From Rhynchonema sp. JSB1_4 (lineage: Eukaryota; Nematoda; Chromadorea; Monhysterida; Xyalidae): a stretch of DNA of 64,000 bases. Of this stretch, positions 36,180-48,861 are shown one piece after another; the stretch's first letter is position 1; each line of letters opens with the position of its first letter. Under the pieces are notes generated by a model, which did not search any database, was not told where the DNA came from, and worked only from the letters and a program-made list of their open reading frames with translations. The stretch is taken from the NCBI GenBank assembly GCA_030248065.1, contig JASAMV010001328.1:152425-216424 (forward strand), given 5' to 3'. The position numbers and the translations under genes were made by a program.

Positions 36180-39100
36180 GTGGTTTTGAGATTGAACTTT
36201 TTGAGCAGCTGAACTACTACAAAGTATGGAACCATATTATCAGTATAACTCACAAAGAATCTAGCAAATATGAGTATATAGATAAACAACAAACTCCGGT
36301 TACACTAACCGATTTACCCTTTATCATTGGCACATCAATGGTTGTTGGACCAGCCGTTGGAGGCGCCCGCACAATATATTCAATGTCGTCGTCGCGAAAG
36401 GCCGCCGGACCTGAGGCAGTGGGCACGTTTTTGCAGGAAACTCTGTAACCGGAAACAGCATTTATTCGCCATACTCTTAAAAAGGTGGTATAGTCTGTTG
36501 ATTATATTTCGACATAGTGTATAAGCCCCATTCAGCGATGTTTGGAGCGGGCTGGGTCGACGCCATTCTAAATGAATGTTTCAGGCATTGCCAACTCATT
36601 CGCAGAGCCATTGAACATTGTTGGTGTTGTGCGATGACAGGCCACGTGTTTTTGCGCCACGCGGCAAGCATTGTTCAATCGGTCTTTGCCTGAATTAGCA
36701 ATGCTTGAAACATTCATTTAGAATGGCGTCGACCCAGCCCGCTCCAAACATCGCTGAATGGGGCTTATACACTATGTCGAAATATAATCAACAGACTATA
36801 AACTTAGAAAACCTGGAATAAGTGCCGGTGCTTGATGAATGGCATTTATAGCCTGTTGACCCATCGTGGTTTTTAGCTCTCGTAATCCAGACTCAAGCTC
36901 ACCGATAACGGCTAAGCCGCGCGCCAACTGAAATGCGCAACGTTTGATTTATCGCACATGATGATTACATGCACGTGCCACATGTGATATGATGCGGGCG
37001 GGCGCAACCTGGGCCACGGCGTTGGCTGCGATTCCGGAGGTCGCGTATTAGTGTCGATTGATGTCAGTGTTCTGTGTAGTTCATCCATTCGCTGGTCGAT
37101 ATTGGGCAGTGCGACGACCGTGCTCTGTCGCTCAACGGCCTCTTGGATCTCATTCAGTGTCCGTTATTGTGCTCTTTGGAAGTCTTGCGAGGCAACCGCC
37201 AAATCTGATTCTCTGCGGAGCCCCGAAGCAAATCGTCCATTTGGCACCTGCTGTATACATACCTTGTATAGGTACTGTATCATTGCAAGGTTTGAAATAC
37301 TTAGGTACATAGTGTGAGAACATTTTGGCAAATTATGTACAGAGTGGCAGCTAACCGGAGACAAGCCTTTCTGACGCATGTTTCTTTTCTCTCAGTCACG
37401 ACCGGTTTTGATGAGGGATATCAAATTCTCAAACGAGATCAGGTCCGGATCGAAATCATCGGCTGTGCTGCCCTCTGTCCTCTGAACTCAACATAATTTC
37501 TATGACGTGACATGTGGCAAGGCGGCGTTTGTTCCCTCTAGAATACCTTGCAGCACTGAAATCCAACGAGTTCCAATCCCCAACTGTTCGAAATTTAAAT
37601 AAAAGTGGCATGAAACGTACGCGCAAAAACATCCGAATTTGTTCCATCACCCCCGGCCCCATTCGCTCTGAGAAGTGCGTATCTGGCAGATTTGTGTGCG
37701 CGCTCGAATTTATCTCCATCTGCATAGATTGTGCTGCAACGACAAACGCATCAGTACTGCATTTAGGCTAAGAATGTAACAATATTCACTTACGCTATCG
37801 TGAACCACACTTCGCAAGCCTTTTCGCATGTTTCATCAATGCTCAAATATTTGGCCAGGGATTTGATCGCTTCATCGGAGTTATCACTGTCCCTCAGAGC
37901 GTATGCTCTGCAAAGTGTTGTAAAAAAGTTGGTTAAACTGATAGTATAGTAAATTTCCAAATTCGCTGCCGCACAGTAATACGCCCCATAGTTAATGTCA
38001 GGTTCTAAACCAGAAAATTAACTTCTGAAACATTTGGACAACCAACCCACACGCAGCTTGCCAGCCAGCCAGGCAGCTGTTTCAGAAATGTTTCAGAACC
38101 GCGCGTGGTTAGCGTTCGGGTTTATAACTTGAGATTAACTATAGGGCGTATTTTACTGTGCGGCCGCGAATTTGGAAATTTACTGTACCAGAGCTGGTGG
38201 ATCGGTGCTCAACTACGGCTTGGCCTCGGGGCTTCTTTAACATTGGCCACGGGGCTTTTTTAACATTGGCCTCGGGGCTTCTTTAACATTGGCCACGGGG
38301 CTTCTTTAACATTGGCCTTTATCTTTAACATTAATTTGGTTTAGTACACCAAATTGGATGAACAGCAGAAATATATACCTCAAAATGCGCATCTTCGGTT
38401 GGATCCCTCGATGTTTGTATTTTCGAAAATACTCATCGATTTTCTCTGCCGCTTCCTCAGGTCCGCCGGAGCCTCGCTCTTCCGCCCGCAGAATCACCGC
38501 AGCCGTGTCACTCACGAACTGAAGCAAGTTTGTGTACTCCAGTCCAGTTCACTACACCAGATTTGCTATAGTATCACCAAAAGAACAACTGGGAAACTTT
38601 TGAATTGGCAACAACCTGCTCCTCTGCCTTCCATCTGTCCCAACCACCATTTCCGGAGACAAACGTGACGCGATCCTTCCTCTTCAGCGCGGACCCACTT
38701 AGGTGCGCGGCATCGATTTCAGCGCCAGAATCTTGAAAATTGATTTATCACAATCAACTTGATATCTGCAGCATGCATGAAACCACAAGACACACTATTT
38801 TTTTGGAATTTAGGCACACCATTTTTTGGTACACCAACTGATGCCTTAAAGTTGTTTTTTTTAGTTTTAGGGACAGGTTGGTTACATTTAGTGGCTTGAG
38901 CAATCTTCGTGATATCCTCAACAATAGAAAAGTTCACTTGACTAAGACAGATCCGATACGACCACCAAGTTCGATACCGACGTAAAAGAAGATGAACTCT
39001 AACGCGAGTGTTGTGTACCGGTCTGTAGCAAGGCGGCGCGCAGGTTACTGGTACTTGTATTGGTAGCCACAGCTTCAGACGCAGATGGATCGATCACATT

Positions 39101-39683
39101 CCTGGCAGTAGCCTGCAATCATATGATCGCTCATCAACCCGCAGCGATCCTATCTCACGTTATTTCGGTGCTTGTATTCACAAATAACTCACCTCATTCG
39201 GCAGAAGTGAACCGGAAGAGCGACTCATTCCCGCCCCTGCCCTCGAATCGTTCGTGTGTGTTGAACCAACCAGCATCGGGGCGGCCTGTTTTGTTGTTGA
39301 AGGTTAGGTATATGTGCTGATTAATAAACGAAAATTGAAAACGAAAACGAAAATGGTCACCAGCGCTTGACTAGACCCTTTATGCAACACCCACTCAGTC
39401 GAAACACCGCCACCACAAGCCTGGGCCTCATAACGACGCTGAAGTGTATGCCTACCAGTGTAATACGAAGTCAAGCGGGTATTTGTTGAATTCAAGAAAA
39501 GACTAACTTGGAATTCTACAACATTGAACGGAGAGAAATACGACCGCAAATCGTCCATTAGTTTTGACAAGGATCCGATTTGTTCGATGATCATGATCAG
39601 CGGTTGATAGGAACTGATGGTCTGGCCGGCTCCTTTTTTGATAATTCGTACGTCGATGGGGGAAGATCTTGATGTTCTTGACC
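36180..39683 (-). CDS. unrecognised multi-exon gene, duplication copy 1 (probably truncated)
   Basis: Exons 39508-39683, 39193-39285, 39019-39112, 38598-38731, 38379-38518, 37794-37907 and 37621-37733 join with agreeing phases (0, 0, 1, 0, 2, 2, 1), which strongly supports a real gene. Product segments in order: SYQPLIMIIEQIGSLSKLM; a Ser/Thr/Asn-rich stretch; DRVTFVSGNGGWDRWKAEEQ; VILRAEERGSGGPEEAAEKI; SLAKYLSIDETCEKACEVWF; YADGDKFERAHKSARYALLR. Further exons lie to the left (37.05-37.3, 36.8-36.93 and 36.33-36.44 kb: a coiled, proline-rich tail). Relative to copy 2 it has TGA for Trp after KTGRD (about 37375). The first exon is not found. The fold looks mostly helical and soluble; I do not recognise the family. 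Confidence 0.6.
36491..36798. mobile_element. Tc1/mariner-type MITE, copy 2, with empty site in the sister unit
   Basis: 308 bases, same family and ends as 35801-36109, TA at 36489-36490 and 36799-36800. Unit 2 of the duplication has the uninterrupted site AAGGTGGTAAACTTAG at about 44541-44556 with a single TA, proving insertion after duplication and the TA target duplication. Confidence 0.95.
38221..38325. repeat. 24-bp tandem repeat, about four units
   Basis: Unit GGCCTCGGGGCTTCTTTAAC plus ATT, alternating GGCCTC and GGCCAC. Unit 2 of the duplication has only about one and a half repeats (45971-46012) followed by 130 bases absent here, so this array expanded in unit 1 or collapsed in unit 2. 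Confidence 0.8.
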
Positions 39684-40032
39684 CTATGCCTGATGGCTTC
39701 AGGTGTCATCGCAACAAGACCACGTTTCAACGTTGACACTAGAATGCAAGTTAAACGTCCGGCGACACAGATCGAACTTTGTACTGACACAACCATTGGG
39801 GCACTTCCACAACCAATTTTGTTTTGCGCGAACATGAACCAGTTCTGATTTGGGCAGCTATTGCGAAGTAAGTCAGACAGACTTTGTCAATCAGTGACTG
39901 AGTCACTCCACATCAGCAGTGTTCGAAGTTTTGCTTCGTTGGTGATGTGTGTATTATTTGTTTCTTTCTGTAATTAGACCCCGAAAACCAAAAGCCCCTA
40001 TAATAAACCCAAAACCACACGACCTTCACTAA

Positions 40033-40214
40033 GGCTGCCTTCACAATGCATGCGAGTTTGCGATTTTGCGAGCTGCGAGTTTGCGAGCTCGCATGCGGGT
40101 TGTAAATTTGCATTGTGAACACAAATGAGAGTCGAAATTCTGGCTCGCAGACTCGCAACCCGCACAATCGCAAACTCACAAAATCGCAAACTCGCATGCA
40201 TTGTGAAGGCAGCC
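40033..40214. mobile_element. MITE with GGCTGCCTTCACAATGCATG ends
   Basis: Inverted ends GGCTGCCTTCACAATGCATG and complement; the interior is made of GCGAGTTTGCGA-type repeats. Left flank TAA, right flank TGA. The pattern (simple GCGAGTTTGCGA arrays beside GG-ended repeats) parallels the element at 9763. It is also present in unit 2 (about 47862-48043), so it predates the duplication. Confidence 0.75.
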
Positions 40215-40388
40215 TGAACAATACTTCATCTAAAACAGCCACGTAAAACTGCCAACTCACAACCACACAACTGCCCAACTGACACGTATCACAGCAAAAC
40301 ACACACAATAAGAACACGCGCACGTGGGAATGTTTCATGATATTGGTGGCAGGCAACAGGGAAGGCTTAAACATCACACTGTAGTTAA

Positions 40389-41032
40389 AGGGGAAATTGC
40401 ACATTCCTAATCGCCTTTCAAACTCTACAGGCGCTTAGACAGTCGTCTGGGCATCATGAAAGTCAAATCACTTGGCACAAACTATCAAACGTGTACCCAG
40501 GAGAAGCAGTTTAAAGGGAACAATCGGGAAGAAAATTCGGCACGGCCCGGCCGAATTTCTACTTGCGCATTCAGGCAAACTGCCTGATCAAAAAGCTGTC
40601 AAGGCGATAATGTGTTTCGCAAGCTTCTTGAAACTCACTAACTATAGAATTTCGGTTTTCTTTATATTTCGACTTTTGACGAATTGTTCCAGCGTGACAA
40701 GCGGAGCATGAAACCTTCAGCGGACACGCTGGAACAATTCGTTGAAATTCGAAATATAAAGAAAAGCGAAATTCTATAGTTAGTGAGTTTCACAAATCAT
40801 GCGAAATATTCCATCGCCTTGGGAGCTTTTTGATCAGGCAATTTGCCTGAATGTGCAGGTTGAAATTCGACCGGTCCGCGCCGAATTTTGTTCCCAGTGG
40901 CTTGTCTTAAACGGAATCTTCTCTGTACATGTTTGAGAGTTTATAAAAAGTGATTTGACTTTTGTGATGCCCTCATTGCTCTTTAAACAATTGTAAAACT
41001 TGAAAGGCGATTAGAAATGTGCAATTTCCCCT
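40389..41032. mobile_element. 644-bp fold-back element in a TTAA target (unit 1)
   Basis: Ends AGGGGAAATTGCACATT and complement, TTAA on both sides (40385-40388 and 41033-41036). The arms are about 320 bases and imperfect complements, centred near 40710. It is also at 48218-48861 in unit 2. Second element in the window with fold-back structure and TTAA flanks. Confidence 0.85.
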
Positions 41033-41767
41033 TTAAAGATTTTCAATGCGATAACACTGCAAGGTACGGAAACGCGACTGACTGAGTGATGTCACCGTGT
41101 GCTGTTCGAGCAAAACCATAATAAACTTGTGAATTTGCGGGCATGTGCACCGCTTTCTTTCACAAATGCTGCAATGTTACGGCATGTGGCATATTACGAT
41201 GTCGTTCAATCACCAGTCAGTCAGTCGCATTTTCCGTGTCCTCTGTCTTATACATAACGTAGACTGCCTAGGTCCCACTGACTGACATTTCCAGCTGACT
41301 TCACAGTTTCTGTTTTTGGGTGAATGTAGTACTGAGCCGCTCACCAGACATAACCATCAAACACTTCACCAAGCCCCATCGACGTTCGTAATTCCGGGCC
41401 CGGTTGTTTGTCTCGACGTCGCAATTCCCTCTCCGCTTTTCCCATCCTGTCGTTGATTCCAAGCACAAACAGCAGCAAGCGAACGATGGTTACTTGGAGA
41501 TACCGGAGTCATGATGGAAATATTTGACGATTGAGAGGTTGTTGTATTTTCCCACCGAACAATATAGAAAACTGAATGGCTGTGCAAGACTTGTGTGGAG
41601 CGTTCATGGCGTCGGCGTTCCCAAAATGAGAATCACGATACTATTCGTAACAAGCAATAAAGCTCAATGTAAAATGCTAATTACAGTTGCATGGTCGTTT
41701 CTGAGAAGGAACGCTCCCCTACAACATAAGGAAAGCAAAGCATAAACAATAAAAGATACTCACAGTA

Positions 41768-42048
41768 GGTATTGGTCGCACAATGACCATATAAGAATTC
41801 ATGAAACCAAGCCTGATTTTCACGTTCAGTCAGTCTTAACCACTGCGCTATTTGTGATTCTAACAAAACATTTCGAGCTGAAAATAATGCAGCAGAGCAC
41901 CCACGTTGCTGCGGGTCAGAAACATTTTGATGACTGCATTCTTTGTGTGTGATCGCGCAACGCAACGTCACTGCCCCGTCACTTTACTGTTTTACGATTC
42001 AGGAAAAAAATTGACCAATTCTTGTAAAGTCATTGTGCGACCAATACC
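41768..42048. mobile_element. MITE with GGTATTGGTCGCACAATGAC ends, only in unit 1
   Basis: Twenty-base inverted ends GGTATTGGTCGCACAATGAC and complement, TA on both sides (41766-41767 and 42049-42050). The interior has, on the minus strand, a tRNA-like A box (TAGCGCAGTGGTTAAGACTG near 41843-41862) but only a poor B box. Unit 2 lacks it; the two units differ throughout this stretch. Confidence 0.8.
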
Positions 42049-43314
42049 TATGCATATCACTTGATTATTAATTCATTGATGAATTGTGTATTTGATCAAA
42101 GCATTGATTTATTGAATGCTTGCTTAGTAATTTGAATGATTGACAATCGACAGGCTCAATGATGAACTTGATTAATTTATTTAGTGATTCATTGATCGAG
42201 GGCTGACTGATCAACAGAAACAAAAAAAAAGTTAAAGACAGTTTCGGGGCATCTTCTGTGACATGACTGGCGACATAATCGGCGCACGCGTTGGAGCGCA
42301 TGTCCCCAAAATATGGGGTCGTGAATTAGTGAAGGGTGTGGATAAAAGTACTAAAGAAGCATCAAATCAAGCACTGTTAGGTAAGTGACATTACACTGGC
42401 TACATCCGGTCATGCCACGTGTGTGCGAAAACTTTGGGTTCAATCGGTTGGAGGGAATTTACAGTACCCGAATGAGCGATGTGAAGCGCGTATATGTATT
42501 ATACATATAGCTACAACACTTGATTAATTGATTGATTCGATCCTTAATTGATTGACTAGTTGATAGTCCACACGCTTGGTATTTGGACTGGACAAGAAAA
42601 TTTAAAATTTTGATCAGCCGTTCTCATGTGATTTTTTGTTCAAAAAGTTTAGAATTTGAAAGTCCACAAAGTACCCAGTGCGATGTCGGTAAATCGTGCG
42701 TGCGTTTTTTCGTGAATTGCTTTCTCTCACACAATTGGATTGAGCAATCCGATTGGATATACACTTTACACATGATACGATTTAGCCTTGTGGGCACGCA
42801 TTGCGTTAGATCTGTGTATGCCGTTTACGGCGGCGACCGCTGGCGCTTTTGTCATTGACAAGGCCCAGAGCGCCATTGCAGTCTGGCATTATGAACCGAA
42901 CGAAATTATTGCAGTCGTAAAAGCAGCCAACCATCTTCACACTGCATGACACTCTATGTAACGTCCGACTCACGGTAACTCTGTGTGCAACTCCATGTTT
43001 GCACAACTCAGCAACGTGACAAACACGAACATAAACCAACTGCGCCGTTTGGAAAATGCAATTTAATAAACCGGCTCATATAGTACTGTCGTCAAATCAT
43101 GGCGTCAAATCAAGTAGTCAAATCGCATGTATTATTTATCGGGCTCAATTGGGGTCTATTATTGCTTTGTTCGACGATTTGATTTTGACAACACTTATGT
43201 GCCAATAAACCTACATCATTTATTAATGCTGATTTATGAGCCATTTCGGGTTGCTTCCGGTGACCAAAGCAAACAACAATATTTAACGGTTTTTATTCAA
43301 ATTCTTATTCACAC

Positions 43315-44011
43315 TTAATCAGCCACGTTCTCAACAATTTCAATAAACTTCGGAATCAGCTCTTGTCCAATATCTTCCATCTGCTTGATGCTTTCTATCG
43401 AGTTGCGGATCCCATAGAAACATAGACAATACGTCAGCCATTCGTTGTACAGTCGGGCGTAGGTCGGGGAAGTGGGCTCGCATTGGATAGAATCTGCAGT
43501 AGAACAGGCAAATTAGAAGAATGATTGGAAATAAGTGTCACTGTGCTTGGCTGCTCACAAGTACTGCGCTAAGCCTCTATATCCACTGGGGGTTTATGTT
43601 CATAGTTTCCGAATTATAGCGTCCAATCATCGCACGTCACCACTTCACACACCCCACAACTGCTGCGGCAATAATGCTATACTGAGAGTGTGGTATATAA
43701 ATTGTATGTACCAAAACAGGGAGACATTTTTCATTTCGCAGACATCATTTATCGACACGTCGTTGATTCAAAAATGTGCAGTGACGTTTCACAGTTACAC
43801 AGCCCACCTTCAGCGCAATCTTGTACAGCCACAGCACTGAGTCCGTATGGACAATGTCAGCCAGAGGTCGTGTGGCTTGTAAAGGTACGGTGATTAGTTT
43901 CAATGCCAATTTGATGTCAACTTGCATGCACACGTGAGCAGCTGCGCCCCATAGAAGGCTGTATTGGTCGTTGGTTGGCGATAACAGGCTGGCAGCGCGC
44001 TCGATGCGCGG
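43315..44011 (-). pseudogene. SMYD4-like 3' fragment, copy B (last two exons), frameshifted
   Basis: 43808-44011 (204 bases) matches the penultimate exon and 43315-43493 the last exon. The last exon is 179 bases against 180 in both other copies: one base is missing near its start (TCCAATGCGAGCCC), which breaks the frame. The fragment was carried along at the right edge of duplication unit 1 and ends at the duplication junction. Confidence 0.9.
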
Positions 44012-44231
44012 CTGAAATTGCACATAATGTATGTATGTGTGTATTTGTTGTCGTGAAACATCTGTGGAAATGCACTCTATGAAATTTGAAAAGCCTTTCT
44101 TTCTTTTGTGTTGTTTTCACCTGTTTAACGGGTGGCACATATAGCTACAGCATATACATGCAACATATACATACAGCTTTGTTTCAATTTCAAACTACCA
44201 AATCTACCTGAACATGACACTGGAGTTACGC

Positions 44232-47200
44232 ATGAATGTGGTTTTCAGATTGAACTTTTTGAGCAGCTGAACTACTACAAAGTATGGAACCATATTATCA
44301 GTATAACTCACAAAGAATTTAGCAAATATGAGTATATAGATAAACAACAAACTCCGGTTACACTAACCGATTTACCTTTTATCATTGGCACATCAATGGT
44401 TGTTGGACCAGCCGTTGGAGGTGCCCGCACAATATATTCAATGTCGCCATCGCGGAACGCCGCCGGACCTGAAGCAGTGGGCACGTTTTTGTAGGAAACT
44501 CTGTTGCCGGAAACAGCACTTATTCGCTATACTCTTAAAAAGGTGGTAAACTTAGAAAACCTGGAATAAGTGCCGGTGCTTGATGAATGGCATTTATAGC
44601 CTGTTGACCCATCGTGGTCTTTAGCTCTCGTAATCCAGACTCAAGCTCACCGATAACGGCTAAGCCGCGCGCCAACTGAAATGCGCAACGTTTGATTTAT
44701 CGCACATGATGATTACATGCACGTGCCACATGTGATATGATGCGGGCGGGCGCAACCTGGGCCACGGCGTTGGCTGCGATTCCGGAGGTCGCGTATTAGT
44801 GTCGATTGATGTCAGTGTTCTGTGTAGTTCATCCATTCGCTGGTCGATATTGGGCAGTGCGACGACCGTGCCCTGTCGCTCAACGGCATCTTGGATCTCA
44901 TTCAGTGTCCGTTCTTGTGCTCTTTGGAAGTCTTGCGAGGCAACCGCCAAATCTGATTCTCTGCGGAGCCCCGAAGCAAATCGTCCATTTGGCACCTGCT
45001 GTATACATACCTTGTATAGGTACTGTATCATTGCAAGGTTTGAAATACATAGGTACATAGTGTGAGAACATTTTGGCAAATTATGTACAGAGTGGCAGCT
45101 AACCGGAGACAAGCCTTTCTGACAGATGTTTCTTTTCTCCCAGTCACGACCGGTTTTGATGATGGGTATCATATTCTCAAGCGAGATCAGGTCCGGATCG
45201 AAATCATCGTCTGTGCTGCCCTCTGTCCTCTGAAGTCAACATCATTTCTATGACGTGATATGTGGCAAGGCGGCGTTTGTTCCCTCTAGAATACCTTGCA
45301 GCACTCAAATCCAACGAGTTCCAATCCCCAACTGTTCGAAATTTAAATAAAAGTGGCATGAAACGTACGCGCAAAAACATCCGAATTTGTTCCATCACCC
45401 CTGGCCCCCATTCGCTCTGAGAAGTGCGTATCTGGCAGATTTGTGTGCGCGCTCGAATTTATCTCCATCTGCATAGATTGTGCTGCAACGACAAACGCAT
45501 CAGTACTGCATTTAAGCTAAGAATGTAACAATATTGACTTACGCTGTCGTGAACCACGCTTCGCAAGCCTTTTCGTATGTTTCATCAATGCTCAAATATT
45601 TGGAAAGGGATTTGATCGCTTCATCTGAGTTATCACTGTCCCTCAGAGCGTATGCTCTGCAAAGTGTTGTAAAAAAAGTTGGTTAAACTGATAATATAGC
45701 AAATTTCCAAATTCGCTGCCGCACAGTAATACGCCCCACAGTTAATGTCAGGTTCTAAACCAGAAAATTAACTTCTGAAACATTCGGACAACCAACGCAC
45801 ACGCAGCTTGCCAGCCAGCCAGGCAGATGTTTCAGAAAAGTTTCAGAACCGCGCATGGTTAGCGTTCGGGTTTATAACTTGAGATTAACTATAGGGCGTA
45901 TTTTACTGTGCGGCCGCGAATTTAAAAATTTACTATACCAGAGCTGGTGGATCGGTGCTAAACTACGGCTTGGCCTCGGGGCTTTCTTAACATTGGCCAC
46001 GGGGCTTCTTCAAATGGGACACGTCTCCAACCGCGACGTCTAGGCTGTTTGTTTATTGTTGTTTCGAGCTGCCAATGTGGCTTCAGTAAATGCTCGCACA
46101 GAAAGTAATGTCTCCACGCCAAGACAGGTTCGATTCAATCCGATCCAAGATTGCTGCTTGCTTTGGTTTAGTGCGCCAAATTGGATGAACAGCAGAAATA
46201 TATACCTCAAAATGCGCATCTTCGGTTGGATCCCTCGATGTTTGTATTTTCGAAAATACTCATCGATTTTTTCTGCCGCTTCCTCAGGTCCGCCGGAGCC
46301 TCGCTCTTCCGCCCACAGAATCACCTCAGCCGCGTCACTCACGAACTGAAGCAAGTTTGTGTACTCCAGTCCAGTTCACTACACCAGATTTGCTATAGTA
46401 TCACCAAAAGAACAACTGGGAAACTTTTGAATTGGCAACAACCTGCTCCTCTGCCTTCCATCTGTCCCAACCACCATTTCCGGAGACAAACGTGACGCGA
46501 TCCTTCCTCTTCAGCGGGGACCCACTTAGGTGCGCGGCATCGATTTCAGCGCCAGAATCTTGAAAATTGATTTATCACAATCAACTTGATATCTGCAGCA
46601 TGCATGAAACCACAAGACACGCTATTTTTTTTGGAATTTAGGCACACCATTTTTTGGTACACCAACTGATGCCTTAAAGTTGTTTATTTTTAGTTTTAGG
46701 GACAGGTTGGTTACATTTAGTGGCTTGAGCAATCTTCGTGATATCCTCAACAATAGAAAAGTTCACTTGACTAAGACAGATCCGATACGACCACCAAGTT
46801 CGATACCGACGTAAAAGAAGATGAACTCTAATGCGAGTGTTGTGTACCGATCTGTAGCAAGGCGGCGCGCAGGTTACTGGCACTTGTATTGGTAGCCACA
46901 GCTTCAGACGCAGATGGATCGATCACATTCCTGGCAGTAGCCTGCAATCATATGATCGCTCATCAACCCGCAGCGATCCTATCTCACGTTATTTCGGTGC
47001 TTGTATTCACAAATAACTCACCTCATTCGGCAGAAGTGAACCGGAAGAGCGACTCATTCCCGCCCCTGCCCTCGAATCGTTCGTGTGTGTTGAACCAACC
47101 AGCATCGGGGCGGCCTGTTTTGTTGTTGAAGGTTAGGTATATGTGCTGATTAATAAACGAAAATTGAAAACGAAAACGAAAATGGTCACCAGCGCTTGAC

Positions 47201-47512
47201 TAGACCCTTTATGCAACACCCACTCAGTCGAAACACCGCCACCACAAGCCTGGGCCTCATAACGACGCTGAAGTGTATGCCTACCAGTGTAATACGAAGT
47301 CAAGCGGGTATTTGTTGAATTCAAGAAAAGACTAACTTGGAATTCTACAACATTGAACGGAGAGAAATACGACCGCAAATCGTCCATTAGTTTTGACAAG
47401 GATCCGATTTGTTCGATGATCATGATCAGCGGTTGATAGGAACTGATGGTCTGGCCGGCTCCTTTTTTGATAATTCGTACGTCGATGGGGGAAGATCTTG
47501 ATGTTCTTGACC
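44232..47512 (-). pseudogene. unrecognised multi-exon gene, duplication copy 2, frameshifted
   Basis: Counterpart of the gene at 36180-39683. Exons 47337-47512, 47022-47114, 46848-46941, 46425-46558, 46206-46345, 45543-45656 and 45369-45482. All have the lengths of copy 1 except the last, which is 114 bases against 113 (CTGGCCCCCATTC against CCGGCCCCATTC): a one-base insertion that breaks the frame. Downstream, however, this copy is open where copy 1 stops (KTGRDWEKRNIC), and continues through a helical segment (SDLAVASQDFQRAQERTLNE, VVALPNIDQRMDELHRTL) and a Pro-rich tail. The last exons are about 44551-44680 and 44385-44490. Confidence 0.55.
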
Positions 47513-48217
47513 CTATGCCTGATGGCTTCAGGTGTCATCGCAACAAGACCACGTTTCAACGTTGACACTAGAATGCAAGTTAAACGTCCGGCGACACAGA
47601 TCGAACTTTGTACTGACACAACCATTGGGGCACTTCCACAACCAATTTTGTTTTGCGCGAACATGAACCAGTTCTGATTTGGGCAGCTATTGCGAAGTAA
47701 GTCAGACAGACTTTGTCAATCAGTGACTGAGTCACTCCACATCAGCAGTGTTCGAAGTTTTGCTTCGTTGGTGATGTGTGTATTATTTGTTTCTTTCTGT
47801 AATTAGACCCCGAAAACCAAAAGCCCCTATAATAAACCCAAAACCACACGACCTTCACTAAGGCTGCCTTCACAATGCATGCGAGTTTGCGATTTTGCGA
47901 GCTGCGAGTTTGCGAGCTCGCATGCGAGTTGTAAATTTGCATTGTGAACACAAATGAGAGTCGAAATTCTGGCTCGCAGACTCGCAACCCGCACAATCGC
48001 AAACTCACAAAATCGCAAACTCGCATGCATTGTGAAGGCAGCCTGAACAATACTTCATCTAAAACAGCCACGTAAAACTGCCAACTCACAACCACACAAC
48101 TGCCCAACTGACACGTATCACAGCAAAACACACACAATAAGAACACGCGCACGTGGGAATGTTTCATGATATTGGTGGCAGGCAACAGGGAAGGCTTAAA
48201 CATCACACTGTAGTTAA

Positions 48218-48861
48218 AGGGGAAATTGCACATTCCTAATCGCCTTTCAAACTCTACAGGCGCTTAGACAGTCGTCTGGGCATCATGAAAGTCAAATCAC
48301 TTGGCACAAACTCTCAAACGTGTACCCAGGAGAAGCAGTTTAAAGGGAACAATCGGGAAGAAAATTCGGCACGGCCCGGCCGAATTTCTACTTGCGCATT
48401 CAGGCAAACTGCCTGATCAAAAAGCTGTCAAGGCGATAATGTGTTTCGCAAGCTTCTTGAAACTCACTAACTATAGAATTTCGGTTTTCTTTATATTTCG
48501 ACTTTTGACGAATTGTTCCAGCGTGACAAGCGGAGCATGAAACCTTTAGCGGACACGCTGGAACAATTCGTTGAAATTCGAAATATAAAGAAAAGCGAAA
48601 TTCTATAGTTAGTGAGTTTCACAAATCATGCGAAATATTCCATCGCCTTGGGAGCTTTTTGATCAGGCAATTTGCCTGAATGTGCAGGTTGAAATTCGAC
48701 CGGTCCGCGCCGAATTTTGTTCCCAGTGGCTTGTCTTAAACGGAATCTTCTCTGTACATGTTTGAGAGTTTATAAAAAGTGATTTGACTTTTGTGATGCC
48801 CTCATTGCTCTTTAAACAATTGTAAAACTTGAAAGGCGATTAGAAATGTGCAATTTCCCCT
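48218..48861. mobile_element. 644-bp TTAA fold-back element (unit 2)
   Basis: Same element as 40389-41032 at an offset of exactly 7,829 and with only a few base changes. It was inserted before the duplication. Confidence 0.85.

Larger units (their letters stand above)
36110..44140. repeat. tandem duplication, unit 1
   Basis: Matches 44168-53015 in the same orientation. The offset between units is about 8,058 bases at the left edge, 7,748 after a MITE unique to unit 1 and 7,829 over 39.0-41.7 kb, then changes again through insertions in unit 2. Unit 1 carries an unrecognised gene (36.2-39.7 kb), a fold-back element, several MITEs and the last two exons of a SMYD4 copy. Confidence 0.93.

Noticed and set aside
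39913..40404. 163-residue minus-strand open frame, identical-looking in both duplicate units
   Set aside because: It runs through a MITE (40033-40214) and into a fold-back element, and its conservation follows from the recent duplication.
36180..47512. Endogenous viral nucleoprotein as origin of the duplicated unknown gene
   Set aside because: Considered because the helical segments matched no cellular family I know, but seven introns with agreeing phases argue for a host gene and no viral motif is visible.
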